Both the position numbers and the translations under genes were made by a program. From Sphingobium yanoikuyae (GTDB lineage Bacteria; Pseudomonadota; Alphaproteobacteria; Sphingomonadales; Sphingomonadaceae): a stretch of 64,000 nucleotides of DNA. The notes beneath the pieces were generated by a model. It saw only the letters and a list, made by a program, of their open reading frames with translations, had not been told where the DNA came from and made no database searches. Shown piece after piece: positions 36,534 to 46,147 of this stretch (its first letter is position 1; each line of letters opens with the position of its first letter). The stretch spans positions 186,001 through 250,000 of the forward strand of contig NZ_CP053022.1 of NCBI RefSeq assembly GCF_013001025.1, read 5' to 3'.

Positions 36534-38240
36534 ATGTCTCCCTTACATATCCGCCCGATCGCGCGGCGCCGTTTCGTCCAGGGGCTGGCGATCGGCGGCG
36601 CGGTCGCCGGTTTCGCCCCGGCGCTTCTCGCGCGATCCGCCCCAGTCTCGCCCGCTGAGCTGAGCGGGACCGAGTTCGACCTCGAGATCGCCGAGCTGCC
36701 GGTCAACTTCACCGGCAAGCGCCGTATTGCGACCGCCGTGAACGGCAGCGTGCCCGCGCCGGTCCTGCGTCTGCGCGAAGGCGACACGGTCACGCTGCGC
36801 GTGCGCAACGGCCTCAAGGAGATGTCGAGCATCCATTGGCACGGCATCATCGTGCCGGCGGAGATGGACGGCGTGCCCGGCATCAGCTTTGCCGGCATCG
36901 CGCCGGGCGAGACCTTCACCTATCGCTTCGAGGTCCGCCAGAGCGGAACCTACTGGTATCACGCTCACACGCTCGCCGAGCAGACGGGACTCTATGGAGC
37001 GATCATCGTGGAGCCGAAACAGGCGCCGACGGCGCGGGCGCCCGATCGCGACTATTGCATCGTGCTCAGCGATTGGTCGGACGAGCCGCCGCTGCAGATC
37101 TTCCTCAATCTCAAGAAGCAGAGCAGCTACTATAATTTTGCGCAGCCGACCGCCGGCGATTTCCTCAAGGATGCCGGCGCCATGGGCCTTGGCAGGGCGC
37201 TCGAGCGCCGGCGGATGTGGAACAGCTCGCGGATGAACCCGACCGACTACAGCGATGTCTCTGCCGCGACCTATACCTATCTGATGAACGGCGCGCCGCC
37301 CGCCGGCAACTGGACCGGTATCGCCGCGCCCGGCGAGCGCGTGCGCCTGCGCTTCGTCGGGGCGGGGACGGCGACGTTCTTCGACGTGCGGATCCCGGGG
37401 GTCGAGCTGACGGTCGTATCGACCGACGGGCAGCCGGTCGAACCGGTCACGGTCGAGGAATTTCGGATCGGCCCGGGCGAGACCTACGACGTCGAGTTCA
37501 CCATGCCCGAGGGCGGCGCCCGCACCATCTTCGCGCAGGCTATCGATCGGAGCGGCTATGCCCGTGGTACGATCGCACCAGCCCCGGGCATGGCGGCAGC
37601 CGTGCCGCCGCTCGATGCCCGGACCTGGCTCGAGCCGGTCGACATGATGGGCGCGATGGCGACGATGGGCGCAATGGGAGGCGACGCGCATGCCGGGCAC
37701 GGCATGATCGAGATGCCGGCCAGGGCACAGCACGCCCGCACCGAATATGGCGCCAATACCGACATGCGCGTCGACTATCCGCGCACCAATCTCGACGATC
37801 CGGGCGCGGGCCTGCGCGGGCGCGACTGGCGCGTGCTGACGCTGGCCGACCTGCGCACGCCGGGCGGCGATCCCGACCCGCGCGAGCCCGAGCGCGATAT
37901 CGAGCTGCATCTGACGGGCAATATGGAACGGTTCATCTGGTCGCTCGACGGCCTCAAGCTCAACGATTCCCGGCCGCTCCATTTCAGGCCGAACGAGCGG
38001 CTGCGCGTCACCTTCGTCAACGACACGATGATGGCGCATCCGATGCATCTGCACGGCATGTGGAGCGATGTCGAAGGCCCGGACGGCGCCTTCCAGGTCC
38101 GCAAGCATACAGTCGTGGTCCAGCCCGCCCAACGGGTGAGCTTCCGCGTCACCGCCGACGCCTTGGGTCGATGGGCCTTTCACTGCCATCTGCTCTATCA
38201 CATGGCGGCCGGCATGTTCCGGGAGGTGGTGGTCGCATGA
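36534..38240 (+). CDS. copA: Multicopper oxidase CopA, third copy
   Basis: 568 residues: Tat signal (ARRRFVQGLAIGG), motifs IHWHG, YWYHAHT, HPMHLHG and AFHCHLLYHMAAGM. Shorter than the other two because the Met-rich insert is reduced to a short stretch (MMGAMATMGAMGG). It differs at the second motif (HAHT for HSHS). Overlaps the next copB by four bases. No ECF site is seen upstream; it may be co-transcribed with the dehydrogenases. Confidence 0.94.
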   Translation: MSPLHIRPIARRRFVQGLAIGGAVAGFAPALLARSAPVSPAELSGTEFDLEIAELPVNFTGKRRIATAVNGSVPAPVLRLREGDTVTLRVRNGLKEMSSIHWHGIIVPAEMDGVPGISFAGIAPGETFTYRFEVRQSGTYWYHAHTLAEQTGLYGAIIVEPKQAPTARAPDRDYCIVLSDWSDEPPLQIFLNLKKQSSYYNFAQPTAGDFLKDAGAMGLGRALERRRMWNSSRMNPTDYSDVSAATYTYLMNGAPPAGNWTGIAAPGERVRLRFVGAGTATFFDVRIPGVELTVVSTDGQPVEPVTVEEFRIGPGETYDVEFTMPEGGARTIFAQAIDRSGYARGTIAPAPGMAAAVPPLDARTWLEPVDMMGAMATMGAMGGDAHAGHGMIEMPARAQHARTEYGANTDMRVDYPRTNLDDPGAGLRGRDWRVLTLADLRTPGGDPDPREPERDIELHLTGNMERFIWSLDGLKLNDSRPLHFRPNERLRVTFVNDTMMAHPMHLHGMWSDVEGPDGAFQVRKHTVVVQPAQRVSFRVTADALGRWAFHCHLLYHMAAGMFREVVVA

Positions 38241-39223
38241 TCCGGATTTTCCCCTCGCGCGGCATCGCTCTTGGCGCTGCCCTCTTCCTGGCGCCGGCGA
38301 TCACGGCTCCCGCTCTCGCGCAGGATGCCTCGCCCCCGTCGCCCGCCACCACCCCTGCCCAAACGGCCACTCCCGCTCCGCACGCCCCTTCCGCGCAAGG
38401 CTCTCAGGACCATGCGGGCATGGGCATGCCGGGCATGGATATGACCGACACGAAGGCGTCCGGTAACGGCGCCACGATGGACATGGGCTCGATGCAGGGT
38501 GGCAAGGCCCCGCCGGACGCGCGCAACTCGGACGATTATGCCGACGGCTACCGCAACTCGACGCTGCCGGGCTATGAGATGGCCGACAAGCTCTCGATCC
38601 CCAAGATACTTGTCGATGAGCTCGAGTTCACCAGCGGCAACGAGGGGCAGGGCGTGGGCTGGACCGTGCTCGTCACCAAGGGTCAGGACAATGACAAGCT
38701 CTGGCTGCGCAGCCAGGGGCTCAAGAACTCCCGCGACCAACGTCTCGATCCGGAAAGCAGCGTCGAGGCGCTGTGGTGGCACAGCAAGAACCCGTTCTGG
38801 GGCACGCTGCTCGGGGTCAGGCAGGATCTCGGCAAGGGCGCGACGACGTGGCTGGCCGCCGGCGTCGAGGGACTGGCGCCTTATTGGTTCGACGTCCAGT
38901 TCACCGGCTATGTAGGAACCGATGGGCGTCTCGCGGCGCGCGCCAAAGCCTCCTATGAGGTCCTGTTCACCAATCGGTTGATCCTTACGCCGCAGGTGGA
39001 GACCAATATCTATTCGAAGCGGTCGGGCGATCGGCAGCTCGGCAGCGGCTTCAGCAATGTTGAGCTGAGCGGACGGTTGCGCTACGAGGTGTCGCGCAAG
39101 TTCGCGCCCTATATCGGCTTCGTCTGGGAGCGCGCATTTGACGGCACGGCCGATTTCCGTCGCCTGCGCGGGGAAGGGCCTTCCGAACACAGGCTGGTGA
39201 TCGGCTTGCGCGCCTGGTGGTGA
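38237..39223 (+). CDS. copB: Outer-membrane copper protein CopB, third copy
   Basis: 328 residues: signal peptide ending ALAQ, a short Met-rich region (MGMPGMDM), then the CopB barrel ending GLRAWW. The N-terminal Met/His region is shorter than in the copy at 10154. ATG overlaps the copA stop. Confidence 0.9.
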   Translation: MIRIFPSRGIALGAALFLAPAITAPALAQDASPPSPATTPAQTATPAPHAPSAQGSQDHAGMGMPGMDMTDTKASGNGATMDMGSMQGGKAPPDARNSDDYADGYRNSTLPGYEMADKLSIPKILVDELEFTSGNEGQGVGWTVLVTKGQDNDKLWLRSQGLKNSRDQRLDPESSVEALWWHSKNPFWGTLLGVRQDLGKGATTWLAAGVEGLAPYWFDVQFTGYVGTDGRLAARAKASYEVLFTNRLILTPQVETNIYSKRSGDRQLGSGFSNVELSGRLRYEVSRKFAPYIGFVWERAFDGTADFRRLRGEGPSEHRLVIGLRAWW

Positions 39224-40458
39224 TCCGGGGATGGCGACTTGAGGGATCGACCGCGAACGCGCCGCGTTACAAGGCTGGATCGCAAGCCAACGGTCGCTGG
39301 CCGGCCTCTTTTTTCGTCTTGCTGCTCGCGGCGGCTGCGGCGTCGGCGGGACAGACGGCCATTCTCGCCTTCCTTCCGACACTGGTCGACCCGGCTCGTG
39401 GCGCGCTATCGTCAAGCGCTCATGATTTTCATGTCGCGAGCCTGACCGCGGTCCACCCCCTGGCTGCCTTGCTGGCGGCGCCGCTCTGGGGCTGGATCGC
39501 GGACCGGGTCGACTATCGGGCGATGTTGCGCGCAGCGCTGGTCATCCTCGCGCTGGTGACCGCGCCGATCGGCCTCGTCGGGCTGCCTGAGCTTTATGCA
39601 TTGCGCCTGGTGGCGGGGATGGCGGCGGCCGCCATCATACCGCTGGGATTGCTCTGCGCGAGCTTTGCCGCAAACGGGCGCGCGGACCAGGCGCGGCGCT
39701 TCACCTGGCTGACCGCCTTCGTGTTTCTGGGCGATCTCGCCGGTCCGCTGGTGGCGGAGGTCTCGGCCGCGATCCTGCCCCGCGCTCCCCTCATGATCCT
39801 CGCTCTCGGCATCGGTGCCGTCGGGGCGGCGCTTTGCGCCGTTCGTCTGCCGCGCTGGTGTGCACCTTGCATCGATGGCGGAGACCTGCCCGCGCCGACG
39901 CTCGGCGCGACGCTGATCCTGCTTTTCGTCACGATCGTCGCGGGCGGCGGGCTGGCGGCGATGCATGTCAATCTCCTGGTGACGCGGAGCGTCATTTCGC
40001 TGAGCCGCGAAGAGATCGCCTGGATGCTCAGTCTCTGCGGATTGGGCATGCTGGCAGCACAGATCTTCCATGCGAGGCTCGATTGGCTGGTGACCATGCC
40101 GAGGCGGCTTGCGGGGCTGACGCTCGGCCTGCTGGCTGCGGCGCTCTTCCTGTTCCCTGTCGCCGCGAGCATGGCCGAACTCAGTGGGATCATCGTTGCT
40201 GCCGGCTGGAGCTCGGCAACCCTTCGATTGGTCACCAGCTTCTGGATCAGCGGTGCGGCAGCCCCTTCGGGTCTGAAGCTCGGTCTCCAGCATTCCGCCG
40301 CCAGCATCGGGCAGGCGCTCGCGCCGCTGGCGATCGCCGTCGTCGCTCCCGGGGCGCAGCACTTAGTCTTGTGGGGGATTGGTGGTCTGTCGCTGGCGCT
40401 GCTTGTGTCCTTGCCGCTCGCCTGGAGGCCGCGCGCCATCGTGAAATCTTCAGCGTGA
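39217..40458 (+). CDS. MFS transporter
   Basis: 413 residues, about 12 hydrophobic helices, with the loop motif GWIADRVDYRAMLR between helices 2 and 3 typical of the major facilitator superfamily. It resembles multidrug or sugar-efflux type carriers. The GTG start overlaps copB. Substrate unknown; placement suggests a metal or metallophore link but nothing shows it. Confidence 0.85.
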   Translation: MVIRGWRLEGSTANAPRYKAGSQANGRWPASFFVLLLAAAAASAGQTAILAFLPTLVDPARGALSSSAHDFHVASLTAVHPLAALLAAPLWGWIADRVDYRAMLRAALVILALVTAPIGLVGLPELYALRLVAGMAAAAIIPLGLLCASFAANGRADQARRFTWLTAFVFLGDLAGPLVAEVSAAILPRAPLMILALGIGAVGAALCAVRLPRWCAPCIDGGDLPAPTLGATLILLFVTIVAGGGLAAMHVNLLVTRSVISLSREEIAWMLSLCGLGMLAAQIFHARLDWLVTMPRRLAGLTLGLLAAALFLFPVAASMAELSGIIVAAGWSSATLRLVTSFWISGAAAPSGLKLGLQHSAASIGQALAPLAIAVVAPGAQHLVLWGIGGLSLALLVSLPLAWRPRAIVKSSA

Positions 40459-40459
40459 T

Positions 40460-40486
40460 GAGGGGTAGGGGGCATCAATGCGTATA
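40460..40486 (+). promoter_or_regulatory. Predicted ECF-sigma promoter (site 7) for DUF411
   Basis: GAGGGG (40460-40465), 13 bp, TGCGTATA (40479-40486), 40 bp before the DUF411 start and two bases after the MFS stop codon. Confidence 0.7.
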
Positions 40487-40526
40487 GATCATTAGGAACC
40501 CTATCGCATGCTTCCGGGAGCCGTTC

Positions 40527-40964
40527 ATGAAGACCCGTCTTTCTGCCGCCTTGCTGTTCCTCGCCCTGCCCGGCGCAGCGCTTGCGGCGAATGATGTCGT
40601 CGTCCACCGGGACCCGGGTTGTGGATGCTGTGAGAAGTGGGCCCAGGCGCTTCGCGCGAAGCTGGGCCGCACGGTCGTCATGCGCGACGATGCGTCGCGC
40701 GGGGCGCTTCAGCGGAGGGCCGGCATGCCGGGCACGCTGGCATCCTGCCACAGCGCGATGGTTGATGGCTATCTGATCGAGGGCCATGTCCCGCTCGCCG
40801 ATATCAAGCGCCTGCTGGCAACCCGTCCCGTAGGCGTCAGAGGCATTGCGGTGGCGGGGATGCCGATCGGCTCGGAGGGCATGGAAGTGGCAGGCGCCGC
40901 CCGCCAACCCTATGCGGTGGTGTCGTTCGGCAGTTCGGGCCAGAAGGTCTTCGCGCGGCATTGA
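40527..40964 (+). CDS. DUF411 metal-binding protein, second copy
   Basis: 145 residues: signal peptide ending ALAA, then HRDPGCGCCEKW, SCHSAM and GHVPLADIK, as in 13137-13580. Likely Cu(I) binding through the CxCC cluster. Start ATG follows GGGAGCCGTTC. Confidence 0.88.
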   Translation: MKTRLSAALLFLALPGAALAANDVVVHRDPGCGCCEKWAQALRAKLGRTVVMRDDASRGALQRRAGMPGTLASCHSAMVDGYLIEGHVPLADIKRLLATRPVGVRGIAVAGMPIGSEGMEVAGAARQPYAVVSFGSSGQKVFARH

Positions 40965-41027
40965 TCACGCACGCCTCGGCTCTCGCTGGTGATTTCCTGT
41001 TTGAATGACTGGGACTTGCTCGCCCCC

Positions 41028-41036
41028 ACCTGTATA
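41028..41036 (+). promoter_or_regulatory. Putative operator half-site of the GntR regulator
   Basis: ACCTGTATA lies six to nine bases before the regulator start. The same nine bases occur in reverse at 46047-46055 in front of the TonB receptor gene. Confidence 0.5.
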
Positions 41037-41044
41037 GTCATTTG

Positions 41045-41845
41045 ATGCATGCTCCCGCTCGCCCCCATAGCCGCGCATCCGCTCCCCGGACGAAAGCTGC
41101 TTCTGTGGGCGAACCCGCGGTCGACGCTGCCGGTGCGGAGAAGCAACCTCGCTATGTGGCGATCAAAGACAGCATTTTCGAGGACATCCGGGAAGGTCGC
41201 CTGAAGCCCGGCGACCAGACGCCGTCAGAGGCCGAGCTCGTCGAGACGTTCAAAGTCTCGCGCATGACCGCAAACCGGGCGTTGCGGGAACTGCAATCGG
41301 CCGGTGTCGTGGTACGGCGGGCGGGGCGGGGCAGCTTTGTCGCCGAGCCCCGGCCGATCGGGCAGCTGATCGAGATCCGCAACATCGCGGAGGAGGTGCG
41401 CGGCAGGGGCCACGCCTATCGCGCGCGCGTCATTTATAATATCGAGATACGGGCTGATGCGGAAAGGGCAGCTCTGCTGGAAGTCGGCTTGGGCACGCGC
41501 CTCTTCCATTCGCTTATCGTCCATCACGAGACCGAATTCCCAATTCAGGTCGAGGAGCGCTTTGTGCTGGCATCTGCTGCGCCACGCTACGGAGAGAGGG
41601 ATTTCAGCGCCTCGACGCCGAATGAATATCTGACACGTGTTGCCCCGCTCGAGCGAGTAGAGCACCGGGTGTGCGCGGCGATGCCGGATACAGCCATGCG
41701 AACAATGCTGGGCCTCGCTGAAGGAGAACCAGTGCTAATGATGACGCGCAGAACCTGGAGTCGCGGACGTCTCGTATCGCACGCTTGGCTCACGCACCCG
41801 GGCAATCGGTTCGAGCTATCGGCGGCTTTTTCTGTTGGGACCTAG
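41045..41845 (+). CDS. GntR/HutC-family transcriptional regulator
   Basis: 266 residues: a nonconserved N-terminal extension, a winged helix (TPSEAELVETFKVSRMTANRALREL), then a UTRA ligand-binding domain (about residues 110-250). HutC-type proteins repress catabolic or transport genes until bound by a small metabolite. The neighbouring receptor/PepSY operon, transcribed toward it, carries a matching operator, so it probably controls that operon and itself. ATG at 41045 is used rather than the TTG before it. Confidence 0.82.
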   Translation: MHAPARPHSRASAPRTKAASVGEPAVDAAGAEKQPRYVAIKDSIFEDIREGRLKPGDQTPSEAELVETFKVSRMTANRALRELQSAGVVVRRAGRGSFVAEPRPIGQLIEIRNIAEEVRGRGHAYRARVIYNIEIRADAERAALLEVGLGTRLFHSLIVHHETEFPIQVEERFVLASAAPRYGERDFSASTPNEYLTRVAPLERVEHRVCAAMPDTAMRTMLGLAEGEPVLMMTRRTWSRGRLVSHAWLTHPGNRFELSAAFSVGT

Positions 41846-41848
41846 CGA

Positions 41849-42583
41849 TCAGCCCGCGCCCAACTTGACGGCCGATTTGCGCCTGCGCCGCAACCATCGC
41901 ACGTCGGCGCGACTGAAGCTCTTAAACAGCAGGTAGAAGCCCGTCCCCGACAGCCACAAAGTACCGAACGCAACGAAGACGATCAGCGGGTGATTGAAGC
42001 TGGTGCGGTTCACATAGTCCATATTGTGGAGCATCCAGAAGAAATCCCAGGTGCGCCATGTGTCGCCGCGCATGACCAGGAATCGGCCGGTGTCGGCGGA
42101 GATGTAGGCGCTGCTGTTCTCTGCGTCCGCGAAATCCAGTCGCCACATGGTGCCTTCGTGCTCGCGCGCTTCCACATTCGGTTCGGCGAGCAACGTTGCC
42201 TTGCGGATCGGTGCTTCATTCACCATCGTCGCGACGTCGCGCGCGACCTGCTCGTCGACCCGAACCGGGGCGCCGCTCGTCGCGTCGATTAGCCGCGTGC
42301 CCGTGGTGGATCGAAGCTCGTAGACGGGGCGTGTGGCAAGGGACCGCAAGGCGATGCCGAGCACGGGACCATCAAGAGCGAGCTTTGCCGGCGCAATATA
42401 GTCACCGGCAGGTAGGGCGTGCTGATGGCTGGCCTGCGCACTGTGTCCGCCGACCTTCTCCTGATCGAGCAAGGCCATCATCGAGCCGCTCAGAGCCCAA
42501 AGGAGAAACTGCACGCCCAGGATCAGGCCGACCCATTTGTGGATGCGCCGAAAAAAGAGCGGGGTGAACCGGATTTTCTTCAT
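41849..42583 (-). CDS. PepSY-associated membrane protein 2
   Basis: 244 residues: N-terminal helix RRIHKWVGLILGVQFLLWALSG, a periplasmic domain, a W.MLHNMDYVNR motif and a C-terminal helix. Overlaps the preceding gene by four bases. Proteins of this design accompany TonB receptors and ferric reductases. Its ATG and the upstream TGA overlap, confirming the operon. Confidence 0.75.
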   Translation of the reverse strand: MKKIRFTPLFFRRIHKWVGLILGVQFLLWALSGSMMALLDQEKVGGHSAQASHQHALPAGDYIAPAKLALDGPVLGIALRSLATRPVYELRSTTGTRLIDATSGAPVRVDEQVARDVATMVNEAPIRKATLLAEPNVEAREHEGTMWRLDFADAENSSAYISADTGRFLVMRGDTWRTWDFFWMLHNMDYVNRTSFNHPLIVFVAFGTLWLSGTGFYLLFKSFSRADVRWLRRRRKSAVKLGAG

Positions 42584-43284
42584 GCCTTCTTCTTCCTGCG
42601 CCGCGGGAACGACCAAAGCAGCAGCCAAGCCCCGGCCAGCGCCATGGCAAGGGCACTCCAGGTCGCCACGCGCAGCAGCGGATTGTTGACGTCGGAGCGA
42701 TCGTCATAGTCCATGATGTGCAGCATCCACGCGAAATCGAACACGCGCCACAGCGCATGGCGGCGCGAGATCAGCTCACCGGTCTGCGGAGAGAGATACA
42801 GGGTTGGCCGGTTCCAGGCATCGAATTCGACCTGCCAATAGGGAGGCTTGCGCGCCTGCATTTCCAGTGGCGCCGTCGTCAGCAGCCGGGCTGCGACGAT
42901 GTCCCCGGTGCCGCTGTAGATGCGCCGAGCGGCGGCGCGGATTTGTGCCTCGCTCAAATCGGGGATGGGCTGTCCCGAACCTGCATCGAAGAGTCTTGGA
43001 CCACCCGGGGTTTGCGCGCGCCAGACGGGCTGATCCATGAACCGTTGCAGGCGGATCTCGGACGCGTCGGGAGCCGATTGAACAATCCGCGCCGGCGGGA
43101 CGAAGCTCGCAAGGTCGATGGGGGCGACGACCGGTGGGCGGACCAGATCGTCGCCATGGATGATGTCGATATGGACGGCCACCATATAGAAGCCGGTCAG
43201 CGTCCAGAGCAGAACCTGGACGCCGACGATCAGGGCCAGCCACTTGTGCGTCCGGCGGATGACCAAAGGCCAGCGAATTGCCAT
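42580..43284 (-). CDS. PepSY-associated membrane protein 1
   Basis: 234 residues, same fold as the next gene: RRTHKWLALIVGVQVLLWTLTG at the start, W.LHIMDYDDRSD and a final helix with Arg/Lys tail. Start at 43284, ten bases after the receptor stop. A tandem pair of half-length PepSY proteins suggests a hetero-dimer in the inner membrane. Confidence 0.75.
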   Translation of the reverse strand: MAIRWPLVIRRTHKWLALIVGVQVLLWTLTGFYMVAVHIDIIHGDDLVRPPVVAPIDLASFVPPARIVQSAPDASEIRLQRFMDQPVWRAQTPGGPRLFDAGSGQPIPDLSEAQIRAAARRIYSGTGDIVAARLLTTAPLEMQARKPPYWQVEFDAWNRPTLYLSPQTGELISRRHALWRVFDFAWMLHIMDYDDRSDVNNPLLRVATWSALAMALAGAWLLLWSFPRRRKKKA

Positions 43285-43294
43285 GTGCTGCCCT

Positions 43295-45997
43295 TCAGAA
43301 CGCGGTTCGGAAGCCGGCGTAGAAGCGCCGTCCGAGCAGATCATAGGTCATCGTGTCGGTGTTGGCATCGGTGAAGCTCTGGATATAGGGCGCCTTGCGG
43401 TCGAACAGATTATCGGCCCCGATCTGGAAACGTGTCTTCTCGTCGATCGCGAAGGCAAGCTGAAGATTGTGGTAGAAGACGTTCGGCGTGCGGTAGCCGA
43501 TGTCGCCGGCCGATGCGTTGAAGTCGGTCGCCTTGCCGATCCATTGTGTCGACCAGGTCGCGCTGATGCCGTCCTTTTCCGCCGTCAGCACGCCATAACC
43601 ACGCCATTTCGGATAGCCGCCATTGCCGCCCCCGATAAACCCGTCGAAATAGATCGGCGCGCCGCCGGAGAAGGGGTTTACGACATATTTGTTGAGATAG
43701 GTCATGTTGAGATCCAAGGAGATCTTCACCTCGCCCACCGCACCACTGTACACCAGACCCAGATCGAGACCATTCATCTCCTCGCGGCCGGTGTTGATGG
43801 GCTGGGCGGAGAGGTAAGTGACCTCGCCGGTCAGCGCGCTGCGCGTAAAGTCGCTGCAGAACGGGTGCGACAGGTTCTGGCTCGCATAGCAGACTGCGAG
43901 CTTGGTCGAGCCGGGAATGGCCCGGATCGCGTCCTTGATCTTGATGTCGAACCAGTCTGCCGTCAGCGACAACCCTGGGATGATGCCGCGCGGCGATATC
44001 ACCGTACCAACGGTCCAGGTCGTGGAGCTTTCGGGCCGAAGGCTCTGGTTACCGCCCACTGTGGTGAGGATCGTGGTGCCGAGCTGCGTATAGTTGGCCG
44101 GCACACCGGACGCCTGACAATTGGCGATCAAGGTCACGTTGCCGCTGGAGGTGTAGCGCGAGCAGGGATCGGTCGTGGTCAGATTGCCTTCCGAGACGCC
44201 GCCGAAAAGCTCCGGCACGTTGGGAATGCGAAAGCCCGTCCCATAAGTGCCGCGCAGACGGATGCTGTCATTGACTACCCAGTCGGCACTGAGCTTGTAA
44301 TTCCAGTCGCTCCCGAAGAGATTATAGTCTGAGTAGCGGACTGCGCCATCGAGCGTGAGCGCCTTGGCGAAAGCTGTGTTGGCAAGCACCGGCACCGATA
44401 GCTCGAGATAGGCTTCCTTGGCGGTGCTCGAGCCCGAAATAGGATCCTGCTGATTGACGTTCGCCACGCCGAGCACCGTCAACGGGTCGGGATCGCGCCA
44501 GCCTTTTTCGCGCCGATAGACCACGCCGGTGGCGAAGGACACCGCGCCGGCTGGAAGGGAGAAGAGATCGCCGTTGAGGTCAGCCGTGACCGTGCCGAGT
44601 TCGTTGCCTCCGCGATCGCGCGAGGTGAACAGAATATAATCCAGAACCTGAGGTGTCAGGTCTCCGAACCCAAGATAGTCACCGCAGGGGATGGCCGCGC
44701 CCGCCGTGCTGGAGCATTTGCTCCTGTCGAGCGTGTTCGCGACGCGCTCGAGATTGGCGATGTTGGTCGAGCCGTCGACGGCCGTGTTACGCCCGAAGCT
44801 GCCCGCGACTTCCCAGGCCCAGTCGTTCGCCAGCTTGCCGCGCAGCCCGAAGGTGCCTTGCCAGGTATCGGTCTCCTGGAAGAAGTGGCGCGCGCCGGGT
44901 TCGGCGAGGCGGCGCTGGGCCAGGACCAGGTTCTGGCCGGTCGGATTGGTCGGATTGCTGGCTGGTATCGAGAGATTGCGCAGCGTGCCGGGTGTCGCGA
45001 TCTGATTCGACTTGCGGAACGTATAGAGGAACTCGCCGAACGCCTGGATACCGTCGGTCAGCGCATAGTCCGCGAAGAAGGCCGTGCTGACGCGCTCGAC
45101 TGGGCTGACCGCATTGAGAAACGGGTTCGAGTTGAAGTTGTGCTTGGCGGGACTGTAAGGCTCGTAGAAGTTCCCGTTCCCTCCGGGTACCTGGTTGAAG
45201 TTGATCTGTTGGCCGTTGGGCAGCACCGCGCGTCCGCCGATCGTCGAGGCGCTGTTGACGCAGCTCAGCGAGCCCGGCGTCGTTTCAGCGAGCGAGCAGG
45301 GCGCACGCGAGGCCATGTTGACGGCGCTGGTCTTCTGGTAGGTGACTGCTGCCATGAACCCGCCACGATCGTTGCGAATGCCCCAAAGTAGGTCCGCGGT
45401 GAGATCGGAGCCGTCGCCGCGCTCGGTAATGCCTTGTCGGACGCTGAGACCCAGGCCTTCATAATCGGTGCGCGTGACAAGGTTGACCACGCCGGCCATG
45501 GCATCGGCCCCGTAGATAGCGGACGCGCCATCCTTGAGGACATCGGTGCGTGCCAGCGCCACGACCGGGATCATGTTGAGATCGGGTGAGGAATTGGCGC
45601 CGGTGCCGCCCGCGACGAGGCGTCGGCCGTTGAGGAGCACGAGTGTGCGCTTGATGCCGAGGCCGCGCAGATTGACCTGAGCAGTGCCATAACCGTTGTT
45701 GGTCCAGTAGGCCGATGTCTGGTTGCCCGCGAAGCCGGCATTGGCCGGCAAACGCTGCAAGGCGGTTTCGATATTGACGATGCCGGTATTTTGGATCTGC
45801 TCGGCGGTGACCACGGTGGCCGGTCCAACCCCGGCCAGATCCTGCCGACGGATTCGTGAGCCGGTAACGACGATGTCGCTGTCATCCCCCAGGACTTGTG
45901 CTTTTGGCTGCGGTGTCGGATCGGCCTGAGCGAGAGCCGGCGCGGCGTAGCCCGCGACGATGGCGGCGCTGCCGAGCAGGGCCATCCTGATGGTCAT
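43295..45997 (-). CDS. TonB-dependent outer-membrane receptor
   Basis: About 900 residues: signal peptide ending ALAQ, a plug domain from IVVTGSRIRRQDLAG (with ETALQRLPANAGFAG) and a long beta-barrel ending GFRTAF. Takes up a large or scarce ligand using TonB energy. The ATG at 45997 follows AGGGGG. An ECF site and a HutC-type operator lie upstream, so it is tied both to the metal regulon and to the GntR regulator. Ligand unknown; a metal chelate or a histidine-type compound are possibilities. Confidence 0.88.
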   Translation of the reverse strand: MTIRMALLGSAAIVAGYAAPALAQADPTPQPKAQVLGDDSDIVVTGSRIRRQDLAGVGPATVVTAEQIQNTGIVNIETALQRLPANAGFAGNQTSAYWTNNGYGTAQVNLRGLGIKRTLVLLNGRRLVAGGTGANSSPDLNMIPVVALARTDVLKDGASAIYGADAMAGVVNLVTRTDYEGLGLSVRQGITERGDGSDLTADLLWGIRNDRGGFMAAVTYQKTSAVNMASRAPCSLAETTPGSLSCVNSASTIGGRAVLPNGQQINFNQVPGGNGNFYEPYSPAKHNFNSNPFLNAVSPVERVSTAFFADYALTDGIQAFGEFLYTFRKSNQIATPGTLRNLSIPASNPTNPTGQNLVLAQRRLAEPGARHFFQETDTWQGTFGLRGKLANDWAWEVAGSFGRNTAVDGSTNIANLERVANTLDRSKCSSTAGAAIPCGDYLGFGDLTPQVLDYILFTSRDRGGNELGTVTADLNGDLFSLPAGAVSFATGVVYRREKGWRDPDPLTVLGVANVNQQDPISGSSTAKEAYLELSVPVLANTAFAKALTLDGAVRYSDYNLFGSDWNYKLSADWVVNDSIRLRGTYGTGFRIPNVPELFGGVSEGNLTTTDPCSRYTSSGNVTLIANCQASGVPANYTQLGTTILTTVGGNQSLRPESSTTWTVGTVISPRGIIPGLSLTADWFDIKIKDAIRAIPGSTKLAVCYASQNLSHPFCSDFTRSALTGEVTYLSAQPINTGREEMNGLDLGLVYSGAVGEVKISLDLNMTYLNKYVVNPFSGGAPIYFDGFIGGGNGGYPKWRGYGVLTAEKDGISATWSTQWIGKATDFNASAGDIGYRTPNVFYHNLQLAFAIDEKTRFQIGADNLFDRKAPYIQSFTDANTDTMTYDLLGRRFYAGFRTAF

Positions 45998-46042
45998 GTG
46001 CAATCCCCCTGACGTTTTAGAACAGCCACAGACAACATCAGT

Positions 46043-46055
46043 TGTATATACAGGT
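46043..46055 (-). promoter_or_regulatory. Putative HutC-type operator at the receptor promoter
   Basis: TGTATATACA (46043-46052) is a perfect palindrome continuing into GGT. Its right half, read on the other strand, is ACCTGTATA as at the gntR start. It lies between the ECF site and the receptor start. Confidence 0.55.
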
Positions 46056-46120
46056 CAACAGTATTTTTCCTGTTTTTCCAATACCTTATTCTCGTGAAAT
46101 TTAGATATAGATATAGCTAT

Positions 46121-46147
46121 AATACGCACGCCAGACGTCGAACCCTC
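46121..46147 (-). promoter_or_regulatory. Predicted ECF-sigma promoter (site 8) for TonB receptor
   Basis: Minus strand: GAGGGT (46142-46147), 13 bp, TGCGTATT (46121-46128), about 125 bp upstream of the receptor start. The local sequence is AT-rich. Confidence 0.65.

Noticed and set aside
37217..38236. Long upstream extension of copB3 in its frame
   Set aside because: It is a shadow of copA3; the signal peptide starts at 38237.
39241..39270. GAGGGA followed by CGCGTTAC near the MFS start
   Set aside because: GTA box missing and spacing too long.
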